Positions 1 to 7,758 are shown, counted from the first letter of the stretch. The stretch is 20,562 bases of DNA from Rhodospirillales bacterium (GCA_015654825.1 JAATGE010000043.1:1-20562); one strand, 5' to 3'. Notes: generated from the sequence alone by a model not told the origin. Numbers and translations: made by a program.

Positions 1-41
1 CCTTATGTTCGCGCTTATGGGGCAGAGCCCCTGGCCTTCCT
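1..41. repeat. partial copy of the GC-rich two-hairpin repeat at the cheR 3' end
   Basis: Positions 19-31 form a small palindrome (GGGGC, AGA, GCCCC) followed by CTGGCCTTCC. This matches the outer half of the elements at 1973-2165 and 7756-7945. It ends at the cheR stop codon (40-42) and is cut by the window start. The hairpin could help end the che transcript, but there is no T-tract on the minus strand within view, so a terminator role is inference only. Confidence 0.55.
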
Positions 42-861
42 ATGCGACCCGCGCCAGCGCGGCCGCGGGGGTGTAGGCGGCGGTTTCGCCGGCGGCGGTG
101 TGGAACGCGTGCGTCAGGCCGAGGGCTGTTTCGGCGCCACCGAGGAACAGCACGCCGTCCGCCGCGATCTGGCGGGCCATCGCCTCCAGCACGCGCGTTT
201 TGGTCGGGGCGTCGAAATAGATCAGCACATTGCGGCAGAACACCACGTCGAACTGGCCGAGCGCCCGCAGGTCGGCCAGCAGGTTCCACTCACGGAACGT
301 CACCGCGGCGCGCAGGGCCGGCTTGATGCGCCACTGTGCTTCCTCCTTGGAGAAATATTTCACCAGCAGCTGCATCGGCAGGCCGCGCTGGATTTCGAAC
401 TGGCTGTAGAGGCCTTCGCGCGCGCGCTGCAGCGGCTCGCGTGCGATGTCGGTGCCGACGATTTCGATGCGGCGGCTGCCGAGCGCCGCGCCCATTTCGG
501 CCGCGATCATGGCGATTGAATAGGCTTCCTGCCCGGTGGAGGCGGCGGCCGACCAGATGCGCAGCGGCGCCCCGGCCGGGCGGGTGGCATGCAGGCGCGG
601 CAGAATACGCAGGCGCAGCGCATCGAACGGCTTGGTGTCACGAAAGAATAACGATTCGTTGGTGGTCATCGCTTCGACCACCTCGTGTTCCAGCGCGTTG
701 CCGGGCCGCAGCTTGTCTGCCAGGGCGTCGAGGTCGCGCGCTCCCTCGCGGCGCATCATGGCGGCGAGCCTGGTTTCCAGCAGGTAGAGCTTGTCCGGCC
801 CAACGATGAGGCCGGAACGGGCCTTCAGCATCGCCGAGATGGCGTTGAACCCGGCGCTCAT
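40..861 (-). CDS. cheR: chemotaxis protein methyltransferase CheR
   Basis: A 273-residue cytoplasmic enzyme that should transfer methyl groups from S-adenosylmethionine to glutamates of chemoreceptors, setting adaptation together with CheB. The N-terminal helical domain contains TTNESLFFRD (66-75), a variant of the CheR TTN..FFR signature. The Rossmann-like SAM site reads WSAAASTGQEAYS (103-115), and CRNVLIYFD (209-217) is the other family hallmark. Length is normal for the family. The ATG at 861 overlaps the cheB stop as ATGA (858-861), so translation is probably coupled. It is the last gene of the operon. No receptor gene lies in the window, so its substrates are elsewhere. Confidence 0.95.
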   Translation of the reverse strand: MSAGFNAISAMLKARSGLIVGPDKLYLLETRLAAMMRREGARDLDALADKLRPGNALEHEVVEAMTTNESLFFRDTKPFDALRLRILPRLHATRPAGAPLRIWSAAASTGQEAYSIAMIAAEMGAALGSRRIEIVGTDIAREPLQRAREGLYSQFEIQRGLPMQLLVKYFSKEEAQWRIKPALRAAVTFREWNLLADLRALGQFDVVFCRNVLIYFDAPTKTRVLEAMARQIAADGVLFLGGAETALGLTHAFHTAAGETAAYTPAAALARVA

Positions 862-1958
862 GCCCGCACGCCGAACACGGCGAGAACTTTCGGTCCGATT
901 TGCGGCAGCGGCAGCACGGCGTACGCGAGACCGGCGCGTGCGACGGCGCCGGGCATGCCCCAGACCACGCTGGTCGCTTCATCCTGTGCAATCGCGGCAC
1001 CGCCGCGATCGATCACGGCGCGGGTACCGGCCATGCCGTCATGCCCCATGCCGGTCAGCATGACGACCAGCACGCGTCCGTCGGTTGCCTCGCTGGCAGA
1101 GCGCAGCATCGGGTCCACCGAGGGGCGGCAATAGTTTTCCGCCGGCGCGTCGGAGAGTGAAGCGAACATGCCCGCGGCGTCGCGGCGCACCAGCAGGTGG
1201 TGATCGCCGGGCGCCAGCAGGATGCGGCCGGGCTGCAGGCGCGCGCCCTCATGCGCCTCGGCGCAGGGCAGAACGCCGAGCTTTGCGATGTGGTCGGCGA
1301 GGATCGGCGTGAAAGTAGCCGGCATGTGCTGCGTAATGACGACCGGAACCGGCAGGCGCGGGGATAATCCCTGCACCAGGGCGAACAGGGCGTTCGGTCC
1401 GCCGGTGGAACTGCCGATCGCCAGCAATTGCGGGGTGTGGCGCGGCGGGGACCGGAGCGGCAGAGGCGCCGCCTGAACCGGCGGCACTTGGAACGGGGCG
1501 GCGGTGGCCGGCCGCTGGCGGAGCCGAAGTCTTGCCAGTCCCTTCACCTTGGCGATCAGCTCGGGACCAAAACTGCTTTCCGCCGCAAAACCGGCGGCGG
1601 AGGGCTTCGGCATATAGTCGGCGGCGCCGAGCCGCAGGGCGCGCATCGCGATGTCGGCGCCGCGGGTGGTAAGCGTGCTGGCCATGATGATGCGCAGGCC
1701 GGGGTCGGCGGCCAGTAGCAGCGGCAGCGCCGTCAGGCCGTCCATGACCGGCATTTCGATGTCGAGCACCACCACGTCGATGTCGTGCAGCTTCAGCGCG
1801 TCGAGCGCCGCCTGGCCGTTGCCGGTGCGCGCGACGACGCGAATGGCGGGATCGGCCTCGAGGATGCGGGCGATGGCGCTGCGAATGACCAGACTGTCGT
1901 CGCAGATCATCACCCGCGCGATTTGGGCGGGTCCTGGGGATGCGGCGGTTAGGGGCAA
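858..1958 (-). CDS. cheB: CheB, chemotaxis response regulator protein-glutamate methylesterase
   Basis: A 366-residue protein with a receiver domain (about 14-135) and a C-terminal methylesterase/deamidase domain (about 176-362), which removes methyl groups from receptors when phosphorylated by CheA. The receiver has acidic residues D20 and D21, phospho-acceptor D66 in VVLDIEMP, and K118 in YMPKPS. The esterase triad fits S184 (IGSSTGG), H211 (TQHMP) and D307 (GMGHDGM). The only upstream initiation codon giving a normal N-terminus is a TTG at 1958, with no convincing ribosome-binding site. The palindromic repeat begins right beside it, so the start is uncertain. cheR overlaps its stop by 4 bases. 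Confidence 0.93.
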   Translation of the reverse strand: MPLTAASPGPAQIARVMICDDSLVIRSAIARILEADPAIRVVARTGNGQAALDALKLHDIDVVVLDIEMPVMDGLTALPLLLAADPGLRIIMASTLTTRGADIAMRALRLGAADYMPKPSAAGFAAESSFGPELIAKVKGLARLRLRQRPATAAPFQVPPVQAAPLPLRSPPRHTPQLLAIGSSTGGPNALFALVQGLSPRLPVPVVITQHMPATFTPILADHIAKLGVLPCAEAHEGARLQPGRILLAPGDHHLLVRRDAAGMFASLSDAPAENYCRPSVDPMLRSASEATDGRVLVVMLTGMGHDGMAGTRAVIDRGGAAIAQDEATSVVWGMPGAVARAGLAYAVLPLPQIGPKVLAVFGVRA

Positions 1959-2175
1959 GGCGAGGCCACGTAAGGGAAGGCCAGGTAAAGGAAGGCCAGG
2001 GCTCTGCCCCGGACCCGCTGGGGCCTGAGGCCCCAGACCCCCGATAGCGCTGCGCGGCCGGCGTTCGACACCGATCGTACGAGCCGATGTAGCACTCGGG
2101 ACAGCATAACCTGGGGTCTGGGGACTTGTCCCCAGCGGGTCCAGGGCAGAGCCCTGGCCTTGCTTGCCTTCGCGA
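1959..2175. repeat. inverted pair of GC-rich two-hairpin repeats inside the che operon
   Basis: This 217-base gap separates cheY from cheB. Left arm: hairpin CCAGGGC/GCCCCGG (one mismatch, about 1997-2013), then a perfect 8-bp stem at 2018-2025/2029-2036. Right arm, inverted: perfect stem CTGGGGAC-TT-GTCCCCAG (2118-2135), then CCAGGGC-AGA-GCCCTGG (2141-2157). The 70-base centre (about 2041-2107) is non-repeated. The left end carries extra copies of a roughly 15-base unit containing GGAAGGCCAGG (about 1961-2002). The same element recurs at 7756-7945 and in part at 1-41. It resembles REP/BIME-type palindromic units. No transposase is nearby. Confidence 0.8.
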
Positions 2176-2547
2176 TCACAACAGCCCCACCTGCGCGAAT
2201 TTCCCGGCGAGGATTTCCTCGTCGAACGGCTTCATGATGAACTCCTGTGCCCCTGCCGCAATCGCCTGCTCGACGTAGCTCATGTCGTTTTCCGTGGTGC
2301 AGAACACCACCGGCGGCTTGTCCGGCCCGAACTCCGCGCGCAGGTGCTGCAGGAATTCGATGCCGTTCATGATCGGCATGTTCCAGTCCAGCAGCACGGC
2401 GTCCGGCATCTGCGCGCGGCAGACGGCCAGCGCCTTTTCGCCGTCCTCCGCTTCCACGACCGAAAATCCGCGGTGTTCCAGCATGCGGCGCGCCACGATG
2501 CGCACCACGCGGCTGTCGTCCACCACCAGGCAGGTCAGGGTGCTCAC
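2176..2547 (-). CDS. cheY: CheY-like single-domain response regulator
   Basis: A 123-residue stand-alone receiver, expected to be phosphorylated by CheA and to act on the flagellar motor or another output. The acid pocket is D10/D11 (VVDDS), the phospho-acceptor is D54 in LLDWNMP, the conserved hydroxyl residue is T84 in FCTTE, and the conserved lysine is K106 in IMKPF. The GTG at 2547 is chosen because it gives a normal CheY N-terminus and overlaps the cheW stop as GTGA (2544-2547). A longer reading extends into cheW in another frame and is not credible. Downstream lies the repeat pair rather than cheB. The DWNMP and CTTEND signatures are the alphaproteobacterial CheY type. Confidence 0.93.
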   Translation of the reverse strand: MSTLTCLVVDDSRVVRIVARRMLEHRGFSVVEAEDGEKALAVCRAQMPDAVLLDWNMPIMNGIEFLQHLRAEFGPDKPPVVFCTTENDMSYVEQAIAAGAQEFIMKPFDEEILAGKFAQVGLL

Positions 2548-3035
2548 GCTGCCGCCGCGATGTCGATCTGCAGCAGGCGTTCCACATCCAGCACCACCAT
2601 CAGCCGCTGCTCCAACCGGTAGATGCCGTGGCTGTGCTCCGCCCAGATGCGCGGTAGCGTCGGCGGATTGGCTTCCATCGCGGCGCGCCGCAGCGTCAGT
2701 ACTTCGCTGACCTGATCCACCAGAAGAGCGTAAAGTTCGGTGCCCTGCTCGGTGACGATGGACATGAACGGTGCGCCGTCGGCGCGCGGCGGCAGGCGCA
2801 GCCGCTCGCGCAGATCGATGGCGGTGACGATGCGCCCGCGCAAATTCAAATTGCCCGCGACCTCGCGCGGCGCCAGCGGAATGCGCGCTATGGCCTGATC
2901 CGCCAGCACGTCGCGCACCGCCAAGACCGGCACGCCGCACAGCTGATCCGCGAGCGTCAGGATAACGAACGCGCTTTCGTCGTTCTGCGCGGCGCCGGGT
3001 CGCGCCACAGCGGCAACTGCAATGTCGTTTGTCAC
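2544..3035 (-). CDS. cheW: chemotaxis coupling protein CheW
   Basis: A 163-residue CheW-domain adaptor that should connect the histidine kinase CheA to chemoreceptors. The domain runs from about residue 19 (FVILTLADQLCGVPV) to the C-terminus. It includes the typical LNLRGRIVTAIDLRERL segment in the first subdomain and LVDQVSEVL in the second. I chose the GTG at 3035 because it forms a GTGA overlap with the cheA stop (3032-3035), the same arrangement as cheW/cheY. An in-frame GTG at 3059 would add eight residues and overlap cheA further. It lies second in the operon. The short N-terminal extension before the domain is Ala-rich and probably disordered. Confidence 0.92.
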   Translation of the reverse strand: MTNDIAVAAVARPGAAQNDESAFVILTLADQLCGVPVLAVRDVLADQAIARIPLAPREVAGNLNLRGRIVTAIDLRERLRLPPRADGAPFMSIVTEQGTELYALLVDQVSEVLTLRRAAMEANPPTLPRIWAEHSHGIYRLEQRLMVVLDVERLLQIDIAAAA

Positions 3036-5536
3036 ATCAACACCTGTTCGGTGAGGCACTGCCGCAGGCTGGCCAGCAGCGCGTCGCGTTCGAATTTCTG
3101 GCAGTAGTCGGAGAATCCGGCCTCGCGGCCGCGCGCTTCGTCGGCCGGCGCGCCGCGCCCGGTCAGGGCAATCATCGGCAGCAATGCCCAGGCGCCGCCG
3201 TCGCCGCGCACGCGGCGGGCAAATTCCAGCCCGTCCATGTCCGGCATGTCGATGTCGGAGACGATCGCGTCGAGCTCCAGACCGCCGTCGCGCAGGCGCA
3301 GCGCCTCCGCGGCGCTGGCCGCCGCGGTCACTTCATAGCCCGCGGCGGCAAGTGCCGGGACCAGCAGCTGGCGGAAGAAGTCGCTGTCCTCCACCACCAG
3401 AAGCCGCCGGCGCGCCTGCGGCCCCTGCGCGGTGCCGAACCAGTCGCGCCACGCCTGCATCAGCCAGTAGCTGGTATCGAGCACGTCCGTCGCCTGGCCG
3501 GCGATCACCGCGGTGCCGAGCAGGCCCGGCCGCGCCGCACCGAGCTCGATGTTCAACCGGTCATGCACGACGTCGACGATTTCGCTGACCATCAGGCCCA
3601 TGCTGCGTTCGCCGTCGGTAAACACCAGCACCGGCTGCGTCGCGCCTTCGGACGCCTGCTCGATCGCGCCATCGTCCATGGCGATCAGCGGCATCAGCTT
3701 GTCGCGGTACTGCGTCACCGCGCCGCCGGCGCTGAACTCGATCTTGTCGCGCGGGAAATCCTCGAGGCGGGCCACCAGATTGAGCGGCACCGCGCGCGGC
3801 GCCGATTGCCCGCCGACGCGGAACAGCAGCAGCGCAATGCCGTCGTCGGACCGCGCCACCTGAAGGTTGCGGGACGACGAGGCCTTCTGGTCGCGGGCGG
3901 AGGAAACGCCGGCGCTGCGCGCAACGCCGTTGGGGTCCAGGATCATGATCACGGCCCCGTCGCCGAGGATCGTATTGCCGGAAAACATTGTTACGTGGCG
4001 CAGGATCGGCGCCACCGGCTTCACCACGATTTCCTCGGTATCGTAGACATCGTCGACAACGATGCCGAGCATGCCGCTGCCGACCGCGGTCACCACGACG
4101 GTCGTGTTCTCGGCCTTGGCGCCGTTTTCGTTGAGCCGCAGCAACTCGCCGAGCGAAATCAGCGGCAGCAGCTGGTTGCGCAGCCGTAATACAGGTGCGC
4201 CGCCGATCTGCTCGATCGTAGCCGCGGTGCCGCCGACGCCGCCGACCCGCACCAGCTCCAGCACGCTGATTTGCGGAATGGCAAAGCGCTCGCCGCAGGC
4301 CTTGACGATCAATGCCGAAACGATCGCCAGGGTCAGCGGGATTTTGATGGTAAAGCAGGAGCCAACGCCCGCTGTGCTGGTCAGCTCCACGGTGCCGCCG
4401 ATGCGCTCGATATTGCTGCGCACGACATCCATGCCGACGCCGCGGCCGGAAATCGCGGTGACCGCGGCCGCGGTGGAAAAGCCGGCGCGGAAAATGAAGT
4501 GGCGCACCTGCGCCTCAGACATCGCCGCGAGTTCGGCCTCGGTCGCCAGACCCTTGCTGAGCACCTTGGCGCGGATGGCCGCCAGATCGAGGCCGCGGCC
4601 GTCGTCGGCGACCTCGATGATGATGTGGCCGCCCTCGTGATAGGCGTTGAGCCGGATCGTGCCGGCCTCGTTCTTGCCCGCGGCACGCCGCACCGCCGGC
4701 GTCTCCAGCCCGTGATCAGCGCTGTTGCGCACCATGTGGGTGAGCGGGTCGCGCATCAGCTCCAGCACCTGGCGATCCAGCTCGGTCTCCTGGCCGTGCA
4801 TGTCCAGCTCGATCTTCTTGCCGGTTTCGTTGGCCAGGTCGCGCACCAGGCGCGGCAGCTTGTTCCAGGCATTGCCGATCGGCTGCATGCGGGTCTTCAT
4901 GACCCCTTCCTGCAAATCGGTGGTGATGTGCGACAGCCGCTGCAGCGGCGCGGTGAACAGATTGGTGCCCTCGGCGCGGCTGATCTGCAGCAGCTGATTG
5001 CGGGTCAACACCAGTTCGCCGACCAGCGTCATCAGCTCTTCCAGCACATCGACGCCGACGCGGATTGTCTGTGAAGCGGTCGCGACCTCGCCGGCGGGTT
5101 GCTCGGCCTGCTGCGGTTCGGCGGCGGTTGCCTCGACCGGCGCCGTGGACTCGGCGGGCTCGCCGCTCGCGGCCAGCTCCAACGCCGCGATGCAGGCGGC
5201 GTCGTCGCCCGTGGGCTCGCTGCCGTTCGCGGCCAGGCCGGAGAGGATCAGCTTGATGCGGTCGAGCGATGTCAGTACGGCGGTGATCACGGCCGGGGTA
5301 GCGATCAGCTCGCGGTCGCGCACGCGACCGAGCACATTCTCCGCCGCGTGGGCGACATGCTCGAGGCGCGGCAGGCCGAGGAAGCCGCAGGTACCCTTGA
5401 TGGTGTGCACCAGGCGGAAGATCAGGCTGAGCGTCGCCTGGTCGTCCGGCGTGCGCTCGAGCTTAACCAGCGCGAGATCGAGATCGGCGAGCGCTTCGTT
5501 GGTTTCGGTGAGGAATTCGGCGATCAGATCGTCCAT
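3032..5536 (-). CDS. cheA: hybrid histidine kinase CheA with tandem CheW-like domains and C-terminal receiver
   Basis: An 834-residue kinase that phosphorylates CheY and CheB on receptor input. In order: an HPt domain with phospho-acceptor H44 in RLVHTIKGTCGF; an Ala/Glu/Pro-rich linker (about 105-155) in place of a recognisable P2 domain; the dimerisation helices (about 158-225); and the ATPase domain with N box HMVRNSADHG (267-276), G1 DDGRG (311-315) and G2 GRGVGMD (364-370). Next come a CheW-like regulatory domain (about 405-535), a second CheW-like segment (about 565-700), and a receiver (about 715-830) with D761 in VSDIDMP and K814. The ATG at 5536 follows GGAGGG with a 4-base gap. It is the first gene of the operon. 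Confidence 0.95.
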   Translation of the reverse strand: MDDLIAEFLTETNEALADLDLALVKLERTPDDQATLSLIFRLVHTIKGTCGFLGLPRLEHVAHAAENVLGRVRDRELIATPAVITAVLTSLDRIKLILSGLAANGSEPTGDDAACIAALELAASGEPAESTAPVEATAAEPQQAEQPAGEVATASQTIRVGVDVLEELMTLVGELVLTRNQLLQISRAEGTNLFTAPLQRLSHITTDLQEGVMKTRMQPIGNAWNKLPRLVRDLANETGKKIELDMHGQETELDRQVLELMRDPLTHMVRNSADHGLETPAVRRAAGKNEAGTIRLNAYHEGGHIIIEVADDGRGLDLAAIRAKVLSKGLATEAELAAMSEAQVRHFIFRAGFSTAAAVTAISGRGVGMDVVRSNIERIGGTVELTSTAGVGSCFTIKIPLTLAIVSALIVKACGERFAIPQISVLELVRVGGVGGTAATIEQIGGAPVLRLRNQLLPLISLGELLRLNENGAKAENTTVVVTAVGSGMLGIVVDDVYDTEEIVVKPVAPILRHVTMFSGNTILGDGAVIMILDPNGVARSAGVSSARDQKASSSRNLQVARSDDGIALLLFRVGGQSAPRAVPLNLVARLEDFPRDKIEFSAGGAVTQYRDKLMPLIAMDDGAIEQASEGATQPVLVFTDGERSMGLMVSEIVDVVHDRLNIELGAARPGLLGTAVIAGQATDVLDTSYWLMQAWRDWFGTAQGPQARRRLLVVEDSDFFRQLLVPALAAAGYEVTAAASAAEALRLRDGGLELDAIVSDIDMPDMDGLEFARRVRGDGGAWALLPMIALTGRGAPADEARGREAGFSDYCQKFERDALLASLRQCLTEQVLM

Positions 5537-5842
5537 CTAGCCCTCCGGCGGCGGGGACATCCTGGGCGGCTTGCTCAAAATATTTCGTGAAGGGAGATGA
5601 TTTGCTTCTGCACGCCAGGGAGGGGAATCGCATTTGGAATTTTCTCGGCACTACATTCGAGTCCGACGCTTCGACCCGAAACGAAAGGCAAGTTGACAAA
5701 GGGTTTTTTCAAAAGCGAACAAGAAAAAGTACTTCTCTTTGAAAAAGAAGCAAAAACTTTTGTTAAGTGTTTCTTGTTCGCCGACGTCAGTTGGAGCGGG
5801 CGCTGGAGGTTCTCAAATGCGGTTGCCCTGGCCTTTTTACGC
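5537..5842 (-). promoter_or_regulatory. leader region upstream of cheA
   Basis: This 306-base stretch between the ChpT-like gene stop and the cheA start contains no credible gene. Next to cheA it holds a clear ribosome-binding site (GGAGGG on the minus strand, 5541-5546). The middle is markedly AT-richer than the surroundings and carries the nested palindrome described separately. I could not identify a confident -35/-10 pair, sigma-54 site or CtrA box. Any che promoter should lie between about 5560 and 5690, assuming the palindrome isolates the operon from upstream transcription. Confidence 0.45.
5690..5790 (-). repeat. AT-rich nested palindrome, possible terminator after the ChpT-like gene
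   Basis: Outer arms CGAACAAGAAA (5716-5726) and its perfect complement TTTCTTGTTCG (5770-5780) enclose an inner hairpin, CTTCTCTTT (5732-5740) against AAAAAGAAG (5742-5750), with one mismatch. The minus strand reads AACAAAAGTTTTTGCTTC before the inner stem. That string is nearly shared with the elements at 13848-13917 and 17675-17705. It lies just downstream of the ChpT-like gene, and a T-rich tract follows the inner hairpin on the minus strand, which fits transcription termination. The all-A/T stem is weak, so a dispersed repeat that was co-opted is equally possible. Confidence 0.6.
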
Positions 5843-6463
5843 CTAACGCGGAGCAGCGATGGCGTCGGGGCCATTGAGCTTGATGCGCCAGCCGGCCTGG
5901 GCTGCCAGCAGGCACACCAGCGGCGCGGCTAGCGTACGCGGCGCCGTCGCGTCATGCCAGTTGGCCTGGGCAGCCACGCAGCGCGCCAGCGCTTCCGGCC
6001 AGGTGGCGCCGATGCCCAGAAGCGTGAGGCACACGCCGCCGTGCGGGGCATGGGCGAGGCGGATGCCGCCGCCGCGCGGCACGCCGGGCACTGCCGCCAG
6101 CAACAGGCATAGTGCCAGACGGGCCGCCACTTCCCCCAGCTCGCCATCGAGTTCGGCGACGTCCAGCCGTAGCCGTTCGAAACCGGGGAGCCCTTGGGCG
6201 AGGGCTGCAATGGCGGCGGCATCGAGCGGGCCCGCGCCGCCGCCCCAGGCAGCGCGCAGCAATTGCACGCGCGCAACCAGCGCCGCGGCCGTTTCGGTCG
6301 CCAGCACGGCAGCTTCGGGATCCTCGTCCGCCAACTCCAGCGTGCCGGTCGGCGCGCTCAGCAGACCGGCAACGTCGTGACAGATCCGTGTAGCGACGGC
6401 CGTAGCGAAGTCCGCCACGCCCCCCTCGATGTCCGTCTGCACGCAAAAATCCTTTCCGGCCAT
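5843..6463 (-). CDS. chpT: ChpT-like histidine phosphotransferase
   Basis: A 206-residue protein resembling alphaproteobacterial ChpT, a pseudokinase-fold phosphotransferase that in Caulobacter relays phosphate from CckA to CtrA and CpdR. The N-terminal helix carries ATRICHDVAG, with the probable phospho-acceptor at H29. A degenerate, Ala/Leu-rich ATPase-like C-terminal domain with no N, G1 or G2 boxes follows, as expected for the family. The ATG at 6463 gives the usual short lead before the CHD motif. A start at 6574 would run through the divergent DUF3553 gene. No good ribosome-binding site is visible. It lies upstream of cheA on the same strand, separated by about 300 bases and a possible terminator. 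Assignment rests on the CHD motif, length and context. Confidence 0.75.
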   Translation of the reverse strand: MAGKDFCVQTDIEGGVADFATAVATRICHDVAGLLSAPTGTLELADEDPEAAVLATETAAALVARVQLLRAAWGGGAGPLDAAAIAALAQGLPGFERLRLDVAELDGELGEVAARLALCLLLAAVPGVPRGGGIRLAHAPHGGVCLTLLGIGATWPEALARCVAAQANWHDATAPRTLAAPLVCLLAAQAGWRIKLNGPDAIAAPR

Positions 6464-6514
6464 GGCGGCCAGGGTGCAGCCTAGGCGCGAATTGGTAGCG
6501 AGAGTCTTTCGACT

Positions 6515-6706
6515 GTGGAAATCGATCCGACTTCGCCGGATTCCGGGCTCGAACCAGGCCGCTTCGTGCGCCATCCGGGCCAGCCGAACTGGGGGCTGGG
6601 CCAGGTCCAGTCCGTCGTTGGCGCGCGGGTCACCGTGAACTTCGAGAATGCCGGGAAAGTGCTGATCAACACCGCCGTGGTGGCACTGGAGCAGGTCGAC
6701 CCCTGA
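6515..6706 (+). CDS. DUF3553 family small protein
   Basis: A 63-residue soluble protein of the DUF3553 family, whose function I do not know. The conserved core reads [20 protein letters not shown], then [14 protein letters not shown] and VVALEQV. This resembles a small beta-barrel fold like the domain found in some helicases and CarD-like proteins; that comparison is inference. The start is a GTG at 6515 with only a weak purine-rich stretch upstream. Its first bases lie about 50 bases from the divergent ChpT-like start, so the two genes probably share a compact promoter region. moaA follows on the same strand after 56 bases and may be cotranscribed. Confidence 0.8.
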   Translation: MEIDPTSPDSGLEPGRFVRHPGQPNWGLGQVQSVVGARVTVNFENAGKVLINTAVVALEQVDP

Positions 6707-6762
6707 CCCGCGCCGCTGCGCCTAGCCTTGACCTTCGCCTGCCGCGCCGCGATGTGGGACGC

Positions 6763-7758
6763 ATGTCCGCCGTGATCGACCCCTTCGGCCGCGCCATCAC
6801 CTACCTGCGGGTTTCCGTCACCGATCGCTGCGACCTGCGCTGCGTGTACTGCATGGCTGAGGACATGAATTTCCTGCCGCGGGCGGAGATCCTCTCGCTG
6901 GACGAGATCGAGCGCCTGGCCTGCGCCTTCGTCCGGCTCGGCGTGCGCAAACTGCGCATTACCGGGGGCGAGCCGCTGGTGCGGCGCAACGTGGTCTCGC
7001 TGTTCCAGCGGCTGGGCACGCAGCTGGGGCAGGGGCTCGATGAACTGACGCTGACGACCAACGGCACCCAGTTGGCGCGGTTCGCGGATGCCCTGGCGGC
7101 GGCCGGCGTGCGGCGCGTCAATGTCAGCCTGGATACGCTGGACGCCGCCAGGTTTGCGCGCATTACCAGGTGGGGCCGGATCGAGACGGTGTTCCAAGGA
7201 CTGCGCGCCGCGCGCGCCGCGGGGCTTGCGGTCAAAATCAATACGGTGGCGCTGCGCGGCGAGAACGAGGATGAAATCTCCGATCTGCTGGCGTGGTGCG
7301 GCGAGCAGGGGTTCGATCTCTGCCTGATCGAAACCATGCCGATGGGCGATATCGACGCGGCGCGCGTGGACCAGTATTTGCCCCTGTCGCTGGTGCGGGC
7401 GCGGCTGCGGCAGCGTTTTACGCTCGACGAGACGGATTACAGCACCGGCGGGCCGGCGCGCTATTTTGTGGTACGCGAAACCGGGCGGCGCGTTGGTTTT
7501 ATTACGCCGATGACGCATAATTTCTGTGAAAGCTGCAATCGCGTGCGCCTGACCGTGACGGGCACGCTGTATTTGTGCCTGGGGCAGGACGACAGCGCCG
7601 ATTTGCGCACGGTGCTGCGGCGCGGGGCGGATGACGCGGAGTTGGAGCAGGCGGTGCGGGACGCGATCGCGCGCAAACCCCGGGGGCATGATTTTGTTAT
7701 TGATCGGCGGCGAGGCGCGCCTTCGGTGTCGCGGCATATGAGCCTCACCGGAGGGTAG
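6763..7758 (+). CDS. moaA: GTP 3',8-cyclase MoaA
   Basis: A 331-residue radical SAM enzyme that, with MoaC, converts GTP to cyclic pyranopterin monophosphate, the first step of molybdenum cofactor synthesis. The N-terminal [4Fe-4S] cluster motif is C23-x3-C27-x2-C30 (CDLRCVYC). GGEPL (68-72) is the SAM-contacting strand. The second cluster, which binds GTP, is C255-x2-C258-x13-C272 in [10 protein letters not shown]. The protein ends in the conserved Gly-Gly tail, so it is complete. I prefer the ATG at 6763; a GTG at 6754 would add three residues. No other moa, mob or moe gene is in the window. The stop abuts the GC-rich repeat. Confidence 0.96.
   Translation: MSAVIDPFGRAITYLRVSVTDRCDLRCVYCMAEDMNFLPRAEILSLDEIERLACAFVRLGVRKLRITGGEPLVRRNVVSLFQRLGTQLGQGLDELTLTTNGTQLARFADALAAAGVRRVNVSLDTLDAARFARITRWGRIETVFQGLRAARAAGLAVKINTVALRGENEDEISDLLAWCGEQGFDLCLIETMPMGDIDAARVDQYLPLSLVRARLRQRFTLDETDYSTGGPARYFVVRETGRRVGFITPMTHNFCESCNRVRLTVTGTLYLCLGQDDSADLRTVLRRGADDAELEQAVRDAIARKPRGHDFVIDRRRGAPSVSRHMSLTGG

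Noticed and set aside
1959..2175. structured repeat considered as a riboswitch or small RNA
   Set aside because: The same hairpins recur at 7756-7945 between convergent genes with an unrelated centre, which points to a dispersed repeat rather than a ligand-binding leader.
3029..4189. 386-residue plus-strand frame opposite the cheA 3' half
   Set aside because: Antisense shadow of a well-supported CheA, with low-complexity His/Arg/Gln composition.
5693..5698. TTGACA hexamer on the plus strand as a -35 box
   Set aside because: No acceptable -10 sequence lies 16-18 bases downstream, and no plus-strand gene follows.
5575..5932. short frames on both strands through the AT-rich palindrome (99 and 111 residues)
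   Set aside because: Their Phe/Lys-rich stretches are translations of the repeat itself, and similar peptides arise at the other two copies. They are not genes.
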